NCBI GenBank assembly: GCA_022605955.1
Contig: JAKCOZ010000015.1
Coordinates: forward strand, 9,119,287-9,183,286
Source: Rallus limicola
Lineage: Eukaryota > Chordata > Aves > Gruiformes > Rallidae
Reading direction: 5' to 3'
DNA: 64,000 nt
In this document: positions 27,001 to 36,112 of the stretch, one piece after another
Layout of the letters: the number at the start of each line of letters is the position of its first letter
Numbering within the stretch: the stretch's first letter is position 1
Position numbers and translations under genes: made by a program
The notes under the pieces: generated by a model
Told to the model about the DNA's origin: nothing
Database searches by the model: none
Seen by the model: only the letters and a program-made list of their open reading frames with translations

Positions 27001-30000
27001 TTCCACATTTACTTCTATATCAGTTTGAAATATCAAACTAGTTGATATATCAAACATCTCTAAGTATCTGGGATAGTTTCCCACTGAACTATCTGGGACA
27101 ACTTTCCCAACAATTTCAATGATAACACAAATTTATACTTCAACTGTAACTTGCCTTAGAAATACACGGGTCCATTTCAGAAGCAACTGTCATATAATAC
27201 AGTTACTAACAAGAAAATATTAAGTTATATGTAAAGGGTTATTTCAAAGTGGCAAATACTGACTTATTTCAATACAAGGTATATATTTAAAGTGTAATAG
27301 AAGGGCATACAGTTACTTTCATTTATCTACATGACTGTAATTTAAATAATGATCATGACTGTAGTTCTTCTGCACCTTGAAGGGATGGCACTACTTGACC
27401 ACTTGAATGTATTTGCTTTGTCTTTTTACTGGCAGTCAAGCTTAAAAGGGGTAAGAAAGCTCATTAAAAACCTTTATTTAGAGTGCAAAAGTAGCATTTT
27501 CAGATTTTACTCGTATAAACAGGATCATTCTTGATATCAGAGGTTGCTACTTAAGTATGGGAAAGCGAATGATGAACAGTAAAGAAGTTATGGCTGCAGA
27601 AATGTGCACCAGCTTTGAAAATAACCTGCAGTTTCACCTCAGTTTCTCTTCTACCAATGTTCAGATTTCACCCTTAACACAATACTCTTAAAATGTTTGA
27701 CCCTTCTTCTAAACCAGGACAATTTTACTATGAAAGTGTCACATTTCACTTTACTTCCCACATGTACATTTACCATGCATGTTAGGATTAGACAACACTT
27801 TCATTAGAACTTTAATCAGAATATTCTCTTCAGGTAATAATAAAACTACCCTCCCAATATCCCCAACAGTGCTGAAATAAGGTAAAAAAACATGCAAAAC
27901 ACTAGCAAAATATGAATTATGGTTAGTGTCCATCTCTTAGTAGGTACTACACACAGGGAACCAAAAGAATTAGCTTTAAACCATGGCTCAAACATATTAG
28001 TAAATATTTATGTATTTGAGTTAATCAATAAGCCTTACATGCTTGTTTAACGCTTTCATTCCTTTAATTTTATTAACTTTATACTTAACCATACTTCTAT
28101 GAACTCCTGGTCTTGGAAAAAAAGTTTTAAGCAACCTATAATAGTAGTGTGTGGAAATAAATAAAAACAAAAGAGTAGAAAAATTTAATAAATTACCTGA
28201 AAATGGGGAAAAAATCTTATTAACACTACAGGTTAATTAAATTATTTCCTACTTACAGGATTTACCAAAAATTAAACTATATATCGGATACCATAAAGCT
28301 TTCTAAAATCAACTACACAATTTCATTAAATACAGACATCTTAACTACGCCCAGTGGTCTTCTATTAACTCATACTTTTCTAATAAGTTCTGTTAAAAAA
28401 CCTCCTTGTTATGTCTTGCAAAGTGTATTTGGAATACTTGTACAAGGGAAAAAAAAAAAGCCACAGCAAGTCCCTGCTGCTGTTCTCACACAATCTTCTG
28501 CTCCTGACTGATGAACAGCCTAGGACTTGTGCAGTGGTGGTCTAATCAATGCTTCTCTGACAGATAGCTTCTGCCTTAAACTCTGAAATACAGTCCTTTA
28601 GCAGGAAAGCAAATCAAAGTACATTGTAACACTGATGTCCTAGATCCACACAAAGCCAAGAGTAAAATAGTAAGCCCAAAGTAGTTTTGTTGTTCTGGTT
28701 TTTGTTGTTGTTATCCTGCATCAATTTATATTACCACCACCTACACATTTTAACTATAAAGAATAATGGTGAAACGTTTAAATGGAATACTGAGCAAAAA
28801 AGGAAAACTAAAAATTAAGGAGCAAATAGTTTGCAACAAGTGATCACACCACATGTTATGAAACTCAACTGCCTCTTAAGAAACTCTTGTAACTTCCACT
28901 TTTAAGAATTTAACTAATTCTAGGAACCCAAGCACTCTTTTAAAACTGTAGAAATTTATCATCAGCTACAAAAGAGCCTCTACCAGTTTTTATGAAAATG
29001 TCTGCACCACTTATCTAAAAGAAAAACTTCTTCCACACCCAAAAGCAATTACACTCAATCTTTACAACCACCCTAATCACATTTTCTGCCCACCAAAGGC
29101 ATTTTAGGCACCTCTTTTTTTTTTTTTTTTTTTCCAGTTCACTGAATTTCCCCACTAGCCATGGTAAAGTATATGCTAGAGCATCTTCAGGATCAAAATA
29201 ACTAATCTTTTAGTTCTTGTTCAGGCAAAGGCCGTACTTTCTTTAAGAAGCATTAGTACACTAAGGACTGCAAGAACTGGTGTGTCATATCTACCACAGA
29301 CCACTTGTGTTGCAATACATGCCACAGTTTACAGAAATTACTTCCTTGAAAGAAGTAGGTAGGTCCCGTTTTGTTTGAAGTGTTTTTATTGCAAGTATTT
29401 CCTTCAGTTTTTTCAAACTACACCTTTAACAAACACCAATTTCCTTAACAAAGGCAATGCAAGCATGACTTTTTAAATTAACCTTAAGCTTCAATTTAAA
29501 TTTAACTTACATTCAGACATCTTTCTACATCTTAACATGTACAGCACTTTCAGCAAACCTTACTGTCTCATTCAGGTTTTGGAAAACACAATTTATAATA
29601 TATAGCTGGTTTAGAAATATATGTGCTTTGCCTAACACTGCAACACTCTCCATGGTTTTTCTTTTAGGCACATTACTACACTACCATCTTGGTAAACAAA
29701 TCCTATTAAGAAAATATATGACTTGTCAACACAATCTTCCCTAAAGAGCCTATCTTTCATAATCTGCTCATTATCAAGTTGTGTAATAATTTCAGAATCT
29801 ACACAACTCCAGTGCTAGAATAAAACAGAGTGATGAAATTAATCATGTTGTGTGAGAAACACTCAGTATTGTAGCATGTAATGAACAAGCTAAAAAAACC
29901 ACCCCAATTTCACATAGGCTTGTGTGATACTGCTTGTATATTGTTGTTTTGAAACAAATCAAGAATTAAAAGAGCAATTGTTAGGTATCCTGTCCTTCTC

Positions 30001-31491
30001 CCTCCAGACTTCCAGACTGAACCGAATAAGCTACAGCTTTGTAAAATCCCACTCCTATGGCTAGTGTTCCAACGCTCCATTTTACAGGAAGAACCAAAGC
30101 AGCATTTTCATTTGCTGTGTGCAAAAGGAGCGAGTAAAGTTCAGTTTCCGCGTGCTTTGAGGAAGAGCCATGTGAAGCAAACCACACCAGACACATGGTG
30201 GAAAAGTGCAAGGCAATTCAAAGGAGAAGCTTTAAAATACTTCACACACACCGCCTTTCTCCACACAAGCCTCAGCATCCAAAGGATTCCTTCAAATCTT
30301 TATTCTGGTTTTGTTTTGCTCTCTCCACATAACACCACAACCAGAGAGGTCCAGAGGAAATTGCAACAAAATGGAATGATTAAAAAAAAAAAGCTATCAC
30401 ACTGTATGGAACCATTCAAATGCATTATTCAAGCAGGAAAAAAAAAAAAAAAAAAAGAGGCTTGAATTTTACATGAGTAAAAACGGATTGTTTGCAGAGA
30501 TTTTTATTTTTTTTTCCCATAGGTAAAGCACGATCAAAGGAAGGATAACCCTGGAATCTGCACACATCAGAGCCTACACTAAATCCTGTCCAGAGGCCTG
30601 AATAAACTGCCCATTTGAGACCGCGGGCATTTCACAGATAATCCCACTTGGGCTCACTTGAAATTCTGTGCAGAATTAGTTCCAACTGACGGGCACGAAA
30701 TGAAAAAGAAACCGCTTGTGCCTCAGGCACAAATTCTTTGGTTTTCAGTCCTGCATCAACTTAGCATTCCCAGCCTCCCTCCACAGTCACAACACCCGCC
30801 GGCCCCAGCGACCGGCTGCCGCCCCCGGGCCGGGCGGCCTTTGGCCGCGGAGCCCCACATCTCGCCCGCGGCCGCCATTTCTATATGTAGCACCTCCACA
30901 TCAGGCAGCTCCGCGCCAAGAACGCCGACGTGCCGCAGGGTCCCGGGGCGGGGGCGTACAGAGGATGTGGCCGAGACCCTCTCCCCCCTTCCCTCCCTCC
31001 CCCCCCAGTACCATCCCAATCCCTATCTCCGCGCAGCGATCGTCCCGTCACAGGGCTGCCTCGGCGTTCCTACCCGCCCGCCCGCGGGAGGCACGGATGG
31101 GCCCCCAGCATCCCTGCCCGTTAGGGTTCCGCACAACTGGCAGAAAATAGTGCGGGGTGTGTCTGCCCTCGGGAGACACCGCTGTGTTGTCCCCTGGCAG
31201 CGGGTCCCCCTCCTCAGAGCCCCTCCCCAGCGCCACCCCGCCTCGTCCTCACCGCTGAACGGATGGCACGACCCGGGGATGCGGGAGCGCTGCTCGCCGG
31301 AGGGGCAGAAGCCGCGAACCCGCGGGCGCACCACGGAGCCCGTCTGCAGCCTGTGCTGGGACGCAACCCGCCTGCCTCACTCACCCGGAGCCGGCCGCGG
31401 TCGTGGCCTTGATGGAGCTGATGCGGAGCCGGTTGGCCGTGTCCTTCAAGGCCTGCAGGGTCTGCTGGTCGGGCTTGTGGTAATCCTCCAT
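6035..31491 (-). CDS. TKT: Transketolase, complete gene (14 coding exons, 627 aa)
   Basis: Transketolase is the cytosolic thiamine-diphosphate enzyme that moves two-carbon units between ketose and aldose phosphates in the non-oxidative pentose phosphate pathway. Fourteen minus-strand exons with GT-AG borders sum to 1884 nt with all phases agreeing: 31385-31491, 26151-26268, 24608-24721, 23851-23948, 22017-22208, 21499-21617, 18132-18325, 17421-17585, 16020-16176, 12633-12763, 11257-11340, 10983-11076, 9298-9420, 6151-6338. Human TKT has 623 residues. Residues known to be catalytic or ligand-binding are all visible: H37, H77, H110, D155 and N185 (metal site in GDGE...N), H258, R318, S345, E366 (cofactor glutamate), H416, D424 and R474. 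Domain order is the pyrophosphate-binding domain (to about 280), the pyrimidine-binding domain (about 315-475) and the C-terminal domain. Oddities are W315, where mammals have isoleucine, and a slightly longer, diverged C-terminus. No frame breaks were seen, so the gene should be functional. Confidence 0.98.
6052..6057 (-). terminator. TKT polyadenylation signal AATAAA
   Basis: AATAAA on the minus strand lies about 95 nt past the stop, followed on that strand by a long T-rich tract (complement of the A run near 6000). This implies a short 3' UTR ending near 6035. Confidence 0.75.
6151..6338 (-). CDS. TKT: TKT exon 14, C-terminus and stop
   Basis: It encodes residues 566-627: GGIGEAV...[21 protein letters not shown]...[12 protein letters not shown] and a tail ending SKSRNAE. 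The stop tag is the complement of 6151-6153. The tail is about four residues longer than the human end and unrelated to it, while the segment before it is strongly conserved. The acceptor reads cttctcgtag. Confidence 0.96.
6339..9297 (-). other. TKT: TKT intron 13
   Basis: A ~3 kb intron. Its middle (about 7655-8570) is a CR1 fragment listed separately. I see nothing identifiable in the remainder. Confidence 0.85.
7655..8570 (+). mobile_element. CR1 LINE fragment (reverse transcriptase 3' end)
   Basis: Plus-strand translation of 7853-8296 shows typical CR1 ORF2 C-terminal phrases: [28 protein letters not shown], and [20 protein letters not shown]. It is followed by the non-coding CR1 3' tail (ttcttcactgaaagggttaccagtcactggaaaggctgcc) and an eroded terminus. 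The reading frame upstream is broken and the element is 5'-truncated, so it cannot move. It lies antisense to TKT in intron 13. Confidence 0.9.
9298..9420 (-). CDS. TKT: TKT exon 13
   Basis: A 123-bp exon encoding residues 525-565: [19 protein letters not shown], then [17 protein letters not shown]. It is part of the C-terminal domain. Acceptor ctatttctgcag, donor gtgagc. Confidence 0.96.
9421..10982 (-). other. TKT: TKT intron 12
   Basis: AT-rich intron. I recognised no repeat, RNA gene or exon in it. Confidence 0.8.
10983..11076 (-). CDS. TKT: TKT exon 12
   Basis: A 94-bp exon encoding residues 494-524: [20 protein letters not shown], then [11 protein letters not shown]. This is the first strand and helix of the C-terminal domain and is almost identical to mammalian TKT. 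Acceptor gtttttacag, donor gtgatc. Confidence 0.97.
11257..11340 (-). CDS. TKT: TKT exon 11 (substrate arginine R474)
   Basis: An 84-bp phase-0 exon encoding residues 466-493: [19 protein letters not shown], then [10 protein letters not shown]474 of the TSRPE motif corresponds to the substrate-phosphate-binding arginine of the family. Acceptor gggaaacag, donor gtaaat. Confidence 0.97.
11341..12632 (-). other. TKT: TKT intron 10
   Basis: Intron with pyrimidine- and purine-rich stretches but no recognised feature. The short reading frames in it have no family resemblance. Confidence 0.8.
12633..12763 (-). CDS. TKT: TKT exon 10
   Basis: A 131-bp exon encoding residues 422-465: [44 protein letters not shown]. 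It includes D424. Acceptor cttttag, donor gtttgc. Confidence 0.97.
12764..16019 (-). other. TKT: TKT intron 9
   Basis: A ~3.3 kb AT-rich intron with a C-rich tract near 13449-13463. No transposon or exon was recognised. Confidence 0.8.
16020..16176 (-). CDS. TKT: TKT exon 9 (pyrimidine-domain core)
   Basis: A 157-bp exon encoding residues 370-421: [52 protein letters not shown]. It contains H416 and the aromatic FATFF segment that faces the thiamine ring. Acceptor ccttttcag, donor gtaagg. Confidence 0.97.
16177..17420 (-). other. TKT: TKT intron 8
   Basis: AT-rich intron. I recognised no repeat, RNA gene or exon in it. Confidence 0.8.
17421..17585 (-). CDS. TKT: TKT exon 8 (cofactor glutamate E366)
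   Basis: A 165-bp phase-0 exon encoding residues 315-369: [56 protein letters not shown]318, S345 and E366 (in AEQNM) are present. The first residue is W, where human TKT has isoleucine, directly at the splice junction (acceptor cttttcctag). Donor gtaatt. Confidence 0.97.
17586..18131 (-). other. TKT: TKT intron 7
   Basis: Short intron containing a C11 tract (17703-17713). Nothing else recognised. Confidence 0.8.
18132..18325 (-). CDS. TKT: TKT exon 7 (interdomain linker)
   Basis: A 194-bp exon encoding residues 250-314. It starts with [20 protein letters not shown] (H258 in SWHGKP) and continues with a charged linker, [15 protein letters not shown], ending PTYKVGEK. The linker between the two thiamine-binding domains is the least conserved stretch against mammals. 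Acceptor tatatag, donor gtactc. Confidence 0.97.
18880..19520 (+). mobile_element. CR1 LINE fragment, first of an adjacent pair
   Basis: The plus-strand translation reads [20 protein letters not shown], then [20 protein letters not shown] and [17 protein letters not shown], typical CR1 reverse-transcriptase C-terminal sequence. A degraded 3' tail follows (ggatattaggaagaagttcttc, gggatttgatgatctttaaggtccattccaactc) and the copy ends in attccatgattctaag. It is 5'-truncated and inactive, antisense to TKT. Confidence 0.92.
19600..20450 (+). mobile_element. CR1 LINE fragment, second of an adjacent pair
   Basis: A second, different CR1 segment starts shortly after the first ends. Features seen are gttgatctgctggagggtag, ggatctggacaggctgga, CTQHW-type frame debris, a tail with ttcaattggatgttgggaaa, ggctttggaacgggctgccc, aaaggtcccttccaacc, and a terminal gattcaatg. 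It covers more of the 5' side of the ORF2 end than the first copy, so the two are separate insertions or one rearranged array. It is frame-broken and antisense to TKT. Confidence 0.9.
21499..21617 (-). CDS. TKT: TKT exon 6
   Basis: A 119-bp exon encoding residues 210-249: [40 protein letters not shown]. Almost identical to the mammalian protein. Acceptor gtgttcttag, donor gtaata. Confidence 0.97.
21618..22016 (-). other. TKT: TKT intron 5
   Basis: Short AT-rich intron with nothing recognised. Confidence 0.8.
22017..22208 (-). CDS. TKT: TKT exon 5 (thiamine-diphosphate/metal motif)
   Basis: A 192-bp exon encoding residues 146-209, with the thiamine-diphosphate signature starting [20 protein letters not shown] and ending [15 protein letters not shown]155 of GDG and N185 are the expected metal ligands. 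It ends YQKRCEAFG. Acceptor cttctag, donor gtatgt. Confidence 0.98.
22209..23850 (-). other. TKT: TKT intron 4
   Basis: A ~1.6 kb AT-rich intron. No repeat or exon recognised. Confidence 0.8.
23851..23948 (-). CDS. TKT: TKT exon 4
   Basis: A 98-bp exon encoding residues 114-145: [32 protein letters not shown]. It holds the GSLGQG cofactor-binding loop. Acceptor tttattctcag, donor gtaatt. Confidence 0.97.
23949..24607 (-). other. TKT: TKT intron 3
   Basis: Short intron with a locally GC-richer patch (about 24060-24210) that could contain a 52-nt cryptic exon (see findings). No repeat was recognised. Confidence 0.75.
24608..24721 (-). CDS. TKT: TKT exon 3 (H77, H110)
   Basis: A 114-bp phase-0 exon encoding residues 76-113. 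It starts [20 protein letters not shown] and ends [14 protein letters not shown]77 of GHAAP and H110 of GHP are conserved active-site histidines. Acceptor ttctctctag, donor gtgagt. Confidence 0.97.
24722..26150 (-). other. TKT: TKT intron 2
   Basis: A ~1.4 kb AT-rich intron with nothing recognised. Confidence 0.8.
26151..26268 (-). CDS. TKT: TKT exon 2 (H37)
   Basis: A 118-bp exon encoding residues 36-75: [40 protein letters not shown]37 is the first codon completed in this exon. Acceptor gacttgtag, donor gtaaaa. Confidence 0.97.
29115..29133. repeat. Homopolymer T19
   Basis: An uninterrupted T run in TKT intron 1, with no recognisable retroposon body next to it. Confidence 0.9.
30438..30456. 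repeat. Homopolymer A19
   Basis: An uninterrupted A run in TKT intron 1, about 300 bp inside the CpG-island edge. Confidence 0.9.
31385..31491 (-). CDS. TKT: TKT exon 1, coding part with start codon
   Basis: It encodes residues 1-35: [35 protein letters not shown] and the first two bases of G36. The start sits in a reasonable Kozak context (cgcccccATGG) and aligns exactly with the known TKT start. Donor gtgagt. The 5' UTR continues upstream and its exact start is unknown. Confidence 0.97.
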
Positions 31492-31733
31492 GGGGGCGAA
31501 GCAGGAGGGCGGCAGCAGTGGCACCTGGAGATGGGCAGGGGCGGCGGCGCTCGGTTAGGGCTGCAGACAGCGTGCCTCGGCCAGGCAGTCGGTGGGGCGT
31601 GGAGAGAAAGAGAGAGATACGTTAGCCGTCCCGCCTCCCGCCTGCGCCGGGCCTGCCCGCGCACGTCGCCGCGGCGCCCGCAGGAGGGGCGAGGAGGGGC
31701 CAGACAGGCTTCGCGGGGCGGCGCGCAAGCGCC

Positions 31734-31738
31734 ATTGG
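31734..31738 (-). promoter_or_regulatory. CCAAT box upstream of TKT
   Basis: CCAAT on the minus strand in the context atggcgCCAATggcgc, about 245 bp upstream of the TKT start codon. It is embedded in overlapping ggcgcc half-palindromes. A plausible NF-Y site, not demonstrated. Confidence 0.45.
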
Positions 31739-31815
31739 CGCCATTTCCCCGCTCGGCCCGGCGATCCCTCAGAGCCGAGGGCGGGGAGCGGGGTCGGGTT
31801 GTGAGGCGGCCGGGT

Positions 31816-34800
31816 CATTCTCACTCATGTTTTTCCGCTGTTCAGACGCTGTTAGATAAAACTATTACTGTGGGTCTCCACCTCAAGCTTGTTCCTGCCT
31901 GTAAAAGAATATCACTGCATTAACAATAACCTCTTTCCTCTACCCAGTCAGGAGAGACAGTAACAGAATGACGCTAGGTAGCTTCCTTTTGGCTTGCTTT
32001 CAAGAAATACTTCATATTTCTATAATATACATTTGAAATTTTTACAGAGGCTTGCATAAAATACTAACTTAACCAGTCATCAATAAATTAGCAATTCTGG
32101 ACACTATGACATTAAGGATAACAGACTTAACAAGGCAAGTTTAAGTTTTTAATATTTGTTCTAGAAAGCTCAAGTTGTACTCAAAGTACTACAAGGCACA
32201 ATCTGGCTTTTAAACGGACAACAACAAAATTAAAGTACTTGACATCTTGCTCATGAAATCTGTTATTCCTGCACTGCGCTCTCCATATATTTTGGTGTTT
32301 GGCCCACTGGTAGATTGTCTTGGAAGCTGTATCACACAGTTAAAAAAATATTAATTTATTTTTAAAAACTGTTTTAAATAGAAACTGTTACAAACAGTGA
32401 ACTAGTGCTATCATTAATTTCAGAAGACACCACCAATGTGTACTATTTACATAAAAGAAACTACACCTTTGTCTTCAAGACTGGAGATTATGCACTTCAG
32501 AAACAAAGGAAGCCTTCTGTATTTACAAAGTATCCATGCTTACTGCAAATTGCAGCTAGAAAGTGAAACTCAGCAAGGTAAGAGAAAACTTTCTTCCATA
32601 AACTAACCACCTTGTTGAAGAAAAAACTGACACCATTCCTTTAGCTTAACCATTTTCTTAAACCATTACATCTGTAGTCTTTACAAAAATCCTTTTAATA
32701 AAAAACCTCAGAAGAAAAACTAGACTGGAAATAGGCTATATGCCAGGAAGAAGGAAAAACAGAACCAACCAACCAAACTTGACAGTGGCAAAGTGCAGAG
32801 TTCATTTTAGAGAGCACTATACAAAGGTTAGTTGATAGAACTGTAATTTGCTGTGCTCCAATCTATATTCCACTTTAAAATAATTAGGTAGGTCATTTAT
32901 TTATTTGGTTTCTGTTTACAGAACACAAATATTTTAATTTCAGTAATCTACTTGGAGTGACATGACAAAAAAGTTGGGACATGGAAGAGCCCTATGAGAA
33001 TTGCATAAGTTTTGGTTTAAATTTAGGAACTGTGAAGACATGGCCTATAACACCAAGAGCTTCCAATGGCAGAGAAATACCCCTATAGCAGGGAGCCAAA
33101 AACTGAAGTTGCTAATGCACTTCAATGTACATTGTGAAGATCCTCTACTATCTCAAGGTATAGAAAGACATGTCATATACCCGGTAACATGCTATGCCTA
33201 AATGACAACTTGGAAATGAAATAATACTTGATAGCTAAAAATTAGCTAGTTGTGTAGGAAGTCATAGCTAAGAAATCCTAGTTGAGGAAACATGGAAAAA
33301 GAACTGCCAGACATGGTGGAGGCAATCAGCAGTCATTCTTAGCAGCAGTTTCCCTGCAATATTCCTGCTGAAAACCCCTTTGGTTCAACTTCAACAGCAC
33401 ATGGACTTCTTTTATCCTCCTGGATCTATTATGCTCAAAGGAATACGTTCAGTAGGGGGACTATGGAAGATCTCAGAAGTTACAAGTAACATCTACAAAA
33501 GAATTACTGATTTAGGGTTCCTTCTTTTTAGATTTTCAACTATAAAACCTACCTTAACTATTGGAAAAGTAACAGTAAATTCAAACTTGAAGATCCTCAT
33601 GAAAGGTCCTTAACTGTCCCTATATATGCTATATACCAGCAAATATCTCGGTAGGGATTTGGCTATGCCATAGCCTTAAATAGGCCTTAAATCAGTCTGA
33701 TCTTGTAGAGTGAGGGTTACTAATCACTCTGAGCAAGTCACACAGCTTCCTTACTTGTCTTTCCTTGCATCCTTTCCACTACCTCTTAGACTTTCTCCAG
33801 GCAACACCACGCTTGATTCTGCCTACAGCCATATAGTCAGGAGGTAAGTCTGAAGTAGCTTGAGCCAGAAGTACCATCATGGATCAAATCTGATCATCCC
33901 TGCTTACTGTACTTTGGCTTTGGCTTGCCCTGCAGAGCCATCTCAGAGCTCATGAAGTGTATGTCTTTCAAATAAAGATGAAACAGAAGATTTAGTCTGA
34001 AAAAGCAGCTAACATGCCCCAGTCATGGCTGAGTATTCAGTCTGACAGGACAGTCAAGCATTAGTCCAGAGCAGAATTGAAAATCACATACAGTGCAGAT
34101 GACGAGTCTTCAGCACTGTTTCCTGTGCCATATAGACTTGCTGTACTGGAATCTCCTACCTGCTGTACTGGAATCTCCTACCTTCTGATGTAGATGAAGC
34201 CACAGAACCATGTTACTGGCATAGCAGCATTTATTAGCTTGAGCTCTGCACTATGCTTACTGATTAAGAGCAGTTGTTTAAATACTGGCTGTATTAGGCA
34301 AGTGAATGGCAATTTCACTATCACCCCTGCTATTTAAACACTCTAGACAGATGTTGACATCTGGCTTAACCTTGACACAGATAACTTCATGTCAAGTTGA
34401 GCAAGGTTAGGCAGGATAATTTGGTCTACCTTAATCTGTAGTTTAGAAGTGGTACATAAAGTTCTTCAAATGAGGCCAAGCAGAAATGAAATAATGGCTA
34501 TGATGCCAAACAGCATTTAGCATTGACTGAAGTTATAAAAACATGGCTTTACACCTTTCCAATTTCAGTTGCAGACAAGTTTTCAAAAACTTCTAAAACT
34601 AATTTGCATCAGGAAACCAAAACCTCATTTATGGGTACTTCATCTTTCTGGATGGGTAGTACTGTCTATAAACACAGTAGAAAAATAACATAATGGAAAC
34701 AGCTATCATGAAAACATTCTGGTAATTTCTACACTATGTTTTTGCTTCTAATAGAGAAAATTACTCCCATGTTTTATGTATATACAGTATGATTAAGATG

Positions 34801-35974
34801 TAATAATTGCCAGGTTGTTACTGTTTTTCTCTGCATATATCACTGGTAGTGGCAAAGTGAGGTAACAGTCAACTACAAGAGTTCAATCACTCTCTGCTCC
34901 TTAGTCAACATCCTTTGTTTTCTCTGGCAATTCTTTTAAATATACACTGACTATTGACTAGATCATAGCCTTAATTTTGGTTTTATCAGTCCAGGCTGAT
35001 TTCATTCTTTGACTGAAGAGTAAGGCATGCCATCAAGTCCCTGTGACTCCAGTGAAGATGCATCTCAAGTGTACTGTAGCAATAGCAATCTTATCAACTG
35101 CCTTCTCAGGCTCGACATATGGTGCTTTCTTTTTTCCCCTCCTGTAAGAAAATAAGGGGGATGATCTGGATAAGACCAGTATTACTAGGGCTCACAACTT
35201 CACCTTACTTTGTTTTCTCCATTGTTATCTGGATGGTAGAAAGACTTTAAGATAGACTTAGTTTAGATAATGTCATTGGGAGATTACTACTTACCATCTT
35301 TTCCCTGAATCCTCATGCTGCATCACTGAGTGCTTATTTATGGTATTGTGTTGTTGAAACAGCGGCTCGAGCACACACAGGATGAAATTCCACCTTGTGT
35401 CAGTGCCTCCACTTTGATCTGCTGAATGTCATGTTATTTCTGCAACTTTGACCAAGTGTGATAGACTGTAAAGCAATAGGTCAAGTCACGATATACTTTG
35501 TGTACAACAGTCAACATGTCTTCCACATTCTTTGCATTTGCCTCTGAAACCACATAGAATCTGATTAAAACAAGGATGCAAGTGCATGGACAAACAGTCT
35601 TGTTCCAGTATATACAATCACATCTTGTTAGCTTCAAGATTAACTGCTAGGCAGCTTCTTAAATACATACACAGGACAAATGGATTTTTCCATCCCCTCC
35701 TCCACACATTTCACAGTCAGGGCATTATGTGCAGTTGAAGCATGGAAGCTGAGCTATGACTGTCATTTGCTGAGATACTGCAAAAATGCATTGCTGACAT
35801 AAGTACATGCAACCCTGTTTACCAGAGCCGGAGCTGCATGCACTCAGCACTGCTGCAGTTCAGGCCATTTAGCTACCATGAGGCTATGTGCCAATTCTGC
35901 CATAAAAACCGTTCTCAGTAGAAATTCCAAAATCAAAGTCTAGTAAGAATACTGAGTGGTTAAGTAGGTCATCA
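31816..35974. other. Intergenic region upstream of TKT
   Basis: AT-rich sequence between the TKT promoter and the DCP1A 3' end. I see a 22-bp tandem duplication (34139-34182) but no exon, RNA gene or transposon I can name. Confidence 0.65.
34139..34182. repeat. Perfect tandem duplication of a 22-bp unit
   Basis: Two identical copies of a 22-bp unit (tgctgtactggaatctccta plus cc) lie head to tail with no mismatch, suggesting a recent slippage or microhomology event. Confidence 0.95.
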
Positions 35975-36112
35975 TTCAAGCTAGAGACATTCAAGGTCAG
36001 GCTTGATGGAGCTCTGAGCAATCTGATCTAGTTAAAGGTGTCCCTGCTCGCTGCAGAGGGGTTTGACTAGATGACCATAAAGGTCCTTTCCAAACTAATG
36101 CATTCTATGATC
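35975..36112 (+). mobile_element. CR1 LINE 3'-end fragment
   Basis: The typical CR1 terminus: gacattcaaggtcaggcttg, atggagctctgagcaatctg, atctagttaaaggtgtccct, gcagaggggtttgactagat, gaccataaaggtcctttcc and a final attctatgatc. Only the last ~140 bp remain. Confidence 0.92.

Larger units (their letters stand above)
26269..31384 (-). other. TKT: TKT intron 1
   Basis: The largest TKT intron (5.1 kb). Its 5' ~600 bp belong to the CpG island. The rest is AT-rich with a T19 run (29115-29133) and an A19 run (30438-30456). No transposon or exon was recognised. First introns often carry enhancers, but no specific site can be claimed. Confidence 0.8.
30780..31815. promoter_or_regulatory. CpG island over TKT exon 1 and promoter
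   Basis: About 1 kb of very GC-rich, CpG-dense sequence with sharp AT-rich borders. It covers the TKT start codon (complement of 31489-31491), the first splice donor and the upstream sequence. It contains GC-box-like ggggcgg/ggggcgag tracts and an inverted CCAAT box. This is the usual architecture of a broadly expressed promoter. Long open frames through it on the plus strand are a composition effect. Confidence 0.9.

Noticed and set aside
30658..31923. A 421-codon plus-strand open frame, the longest in the window
   Set aside because: It runs antisense through the TKT CpG island and exon 1. Its Pro/Arg/Ala-rich composition is what GC-rich DNA gives in any frame. No family resemblance or splice logic.
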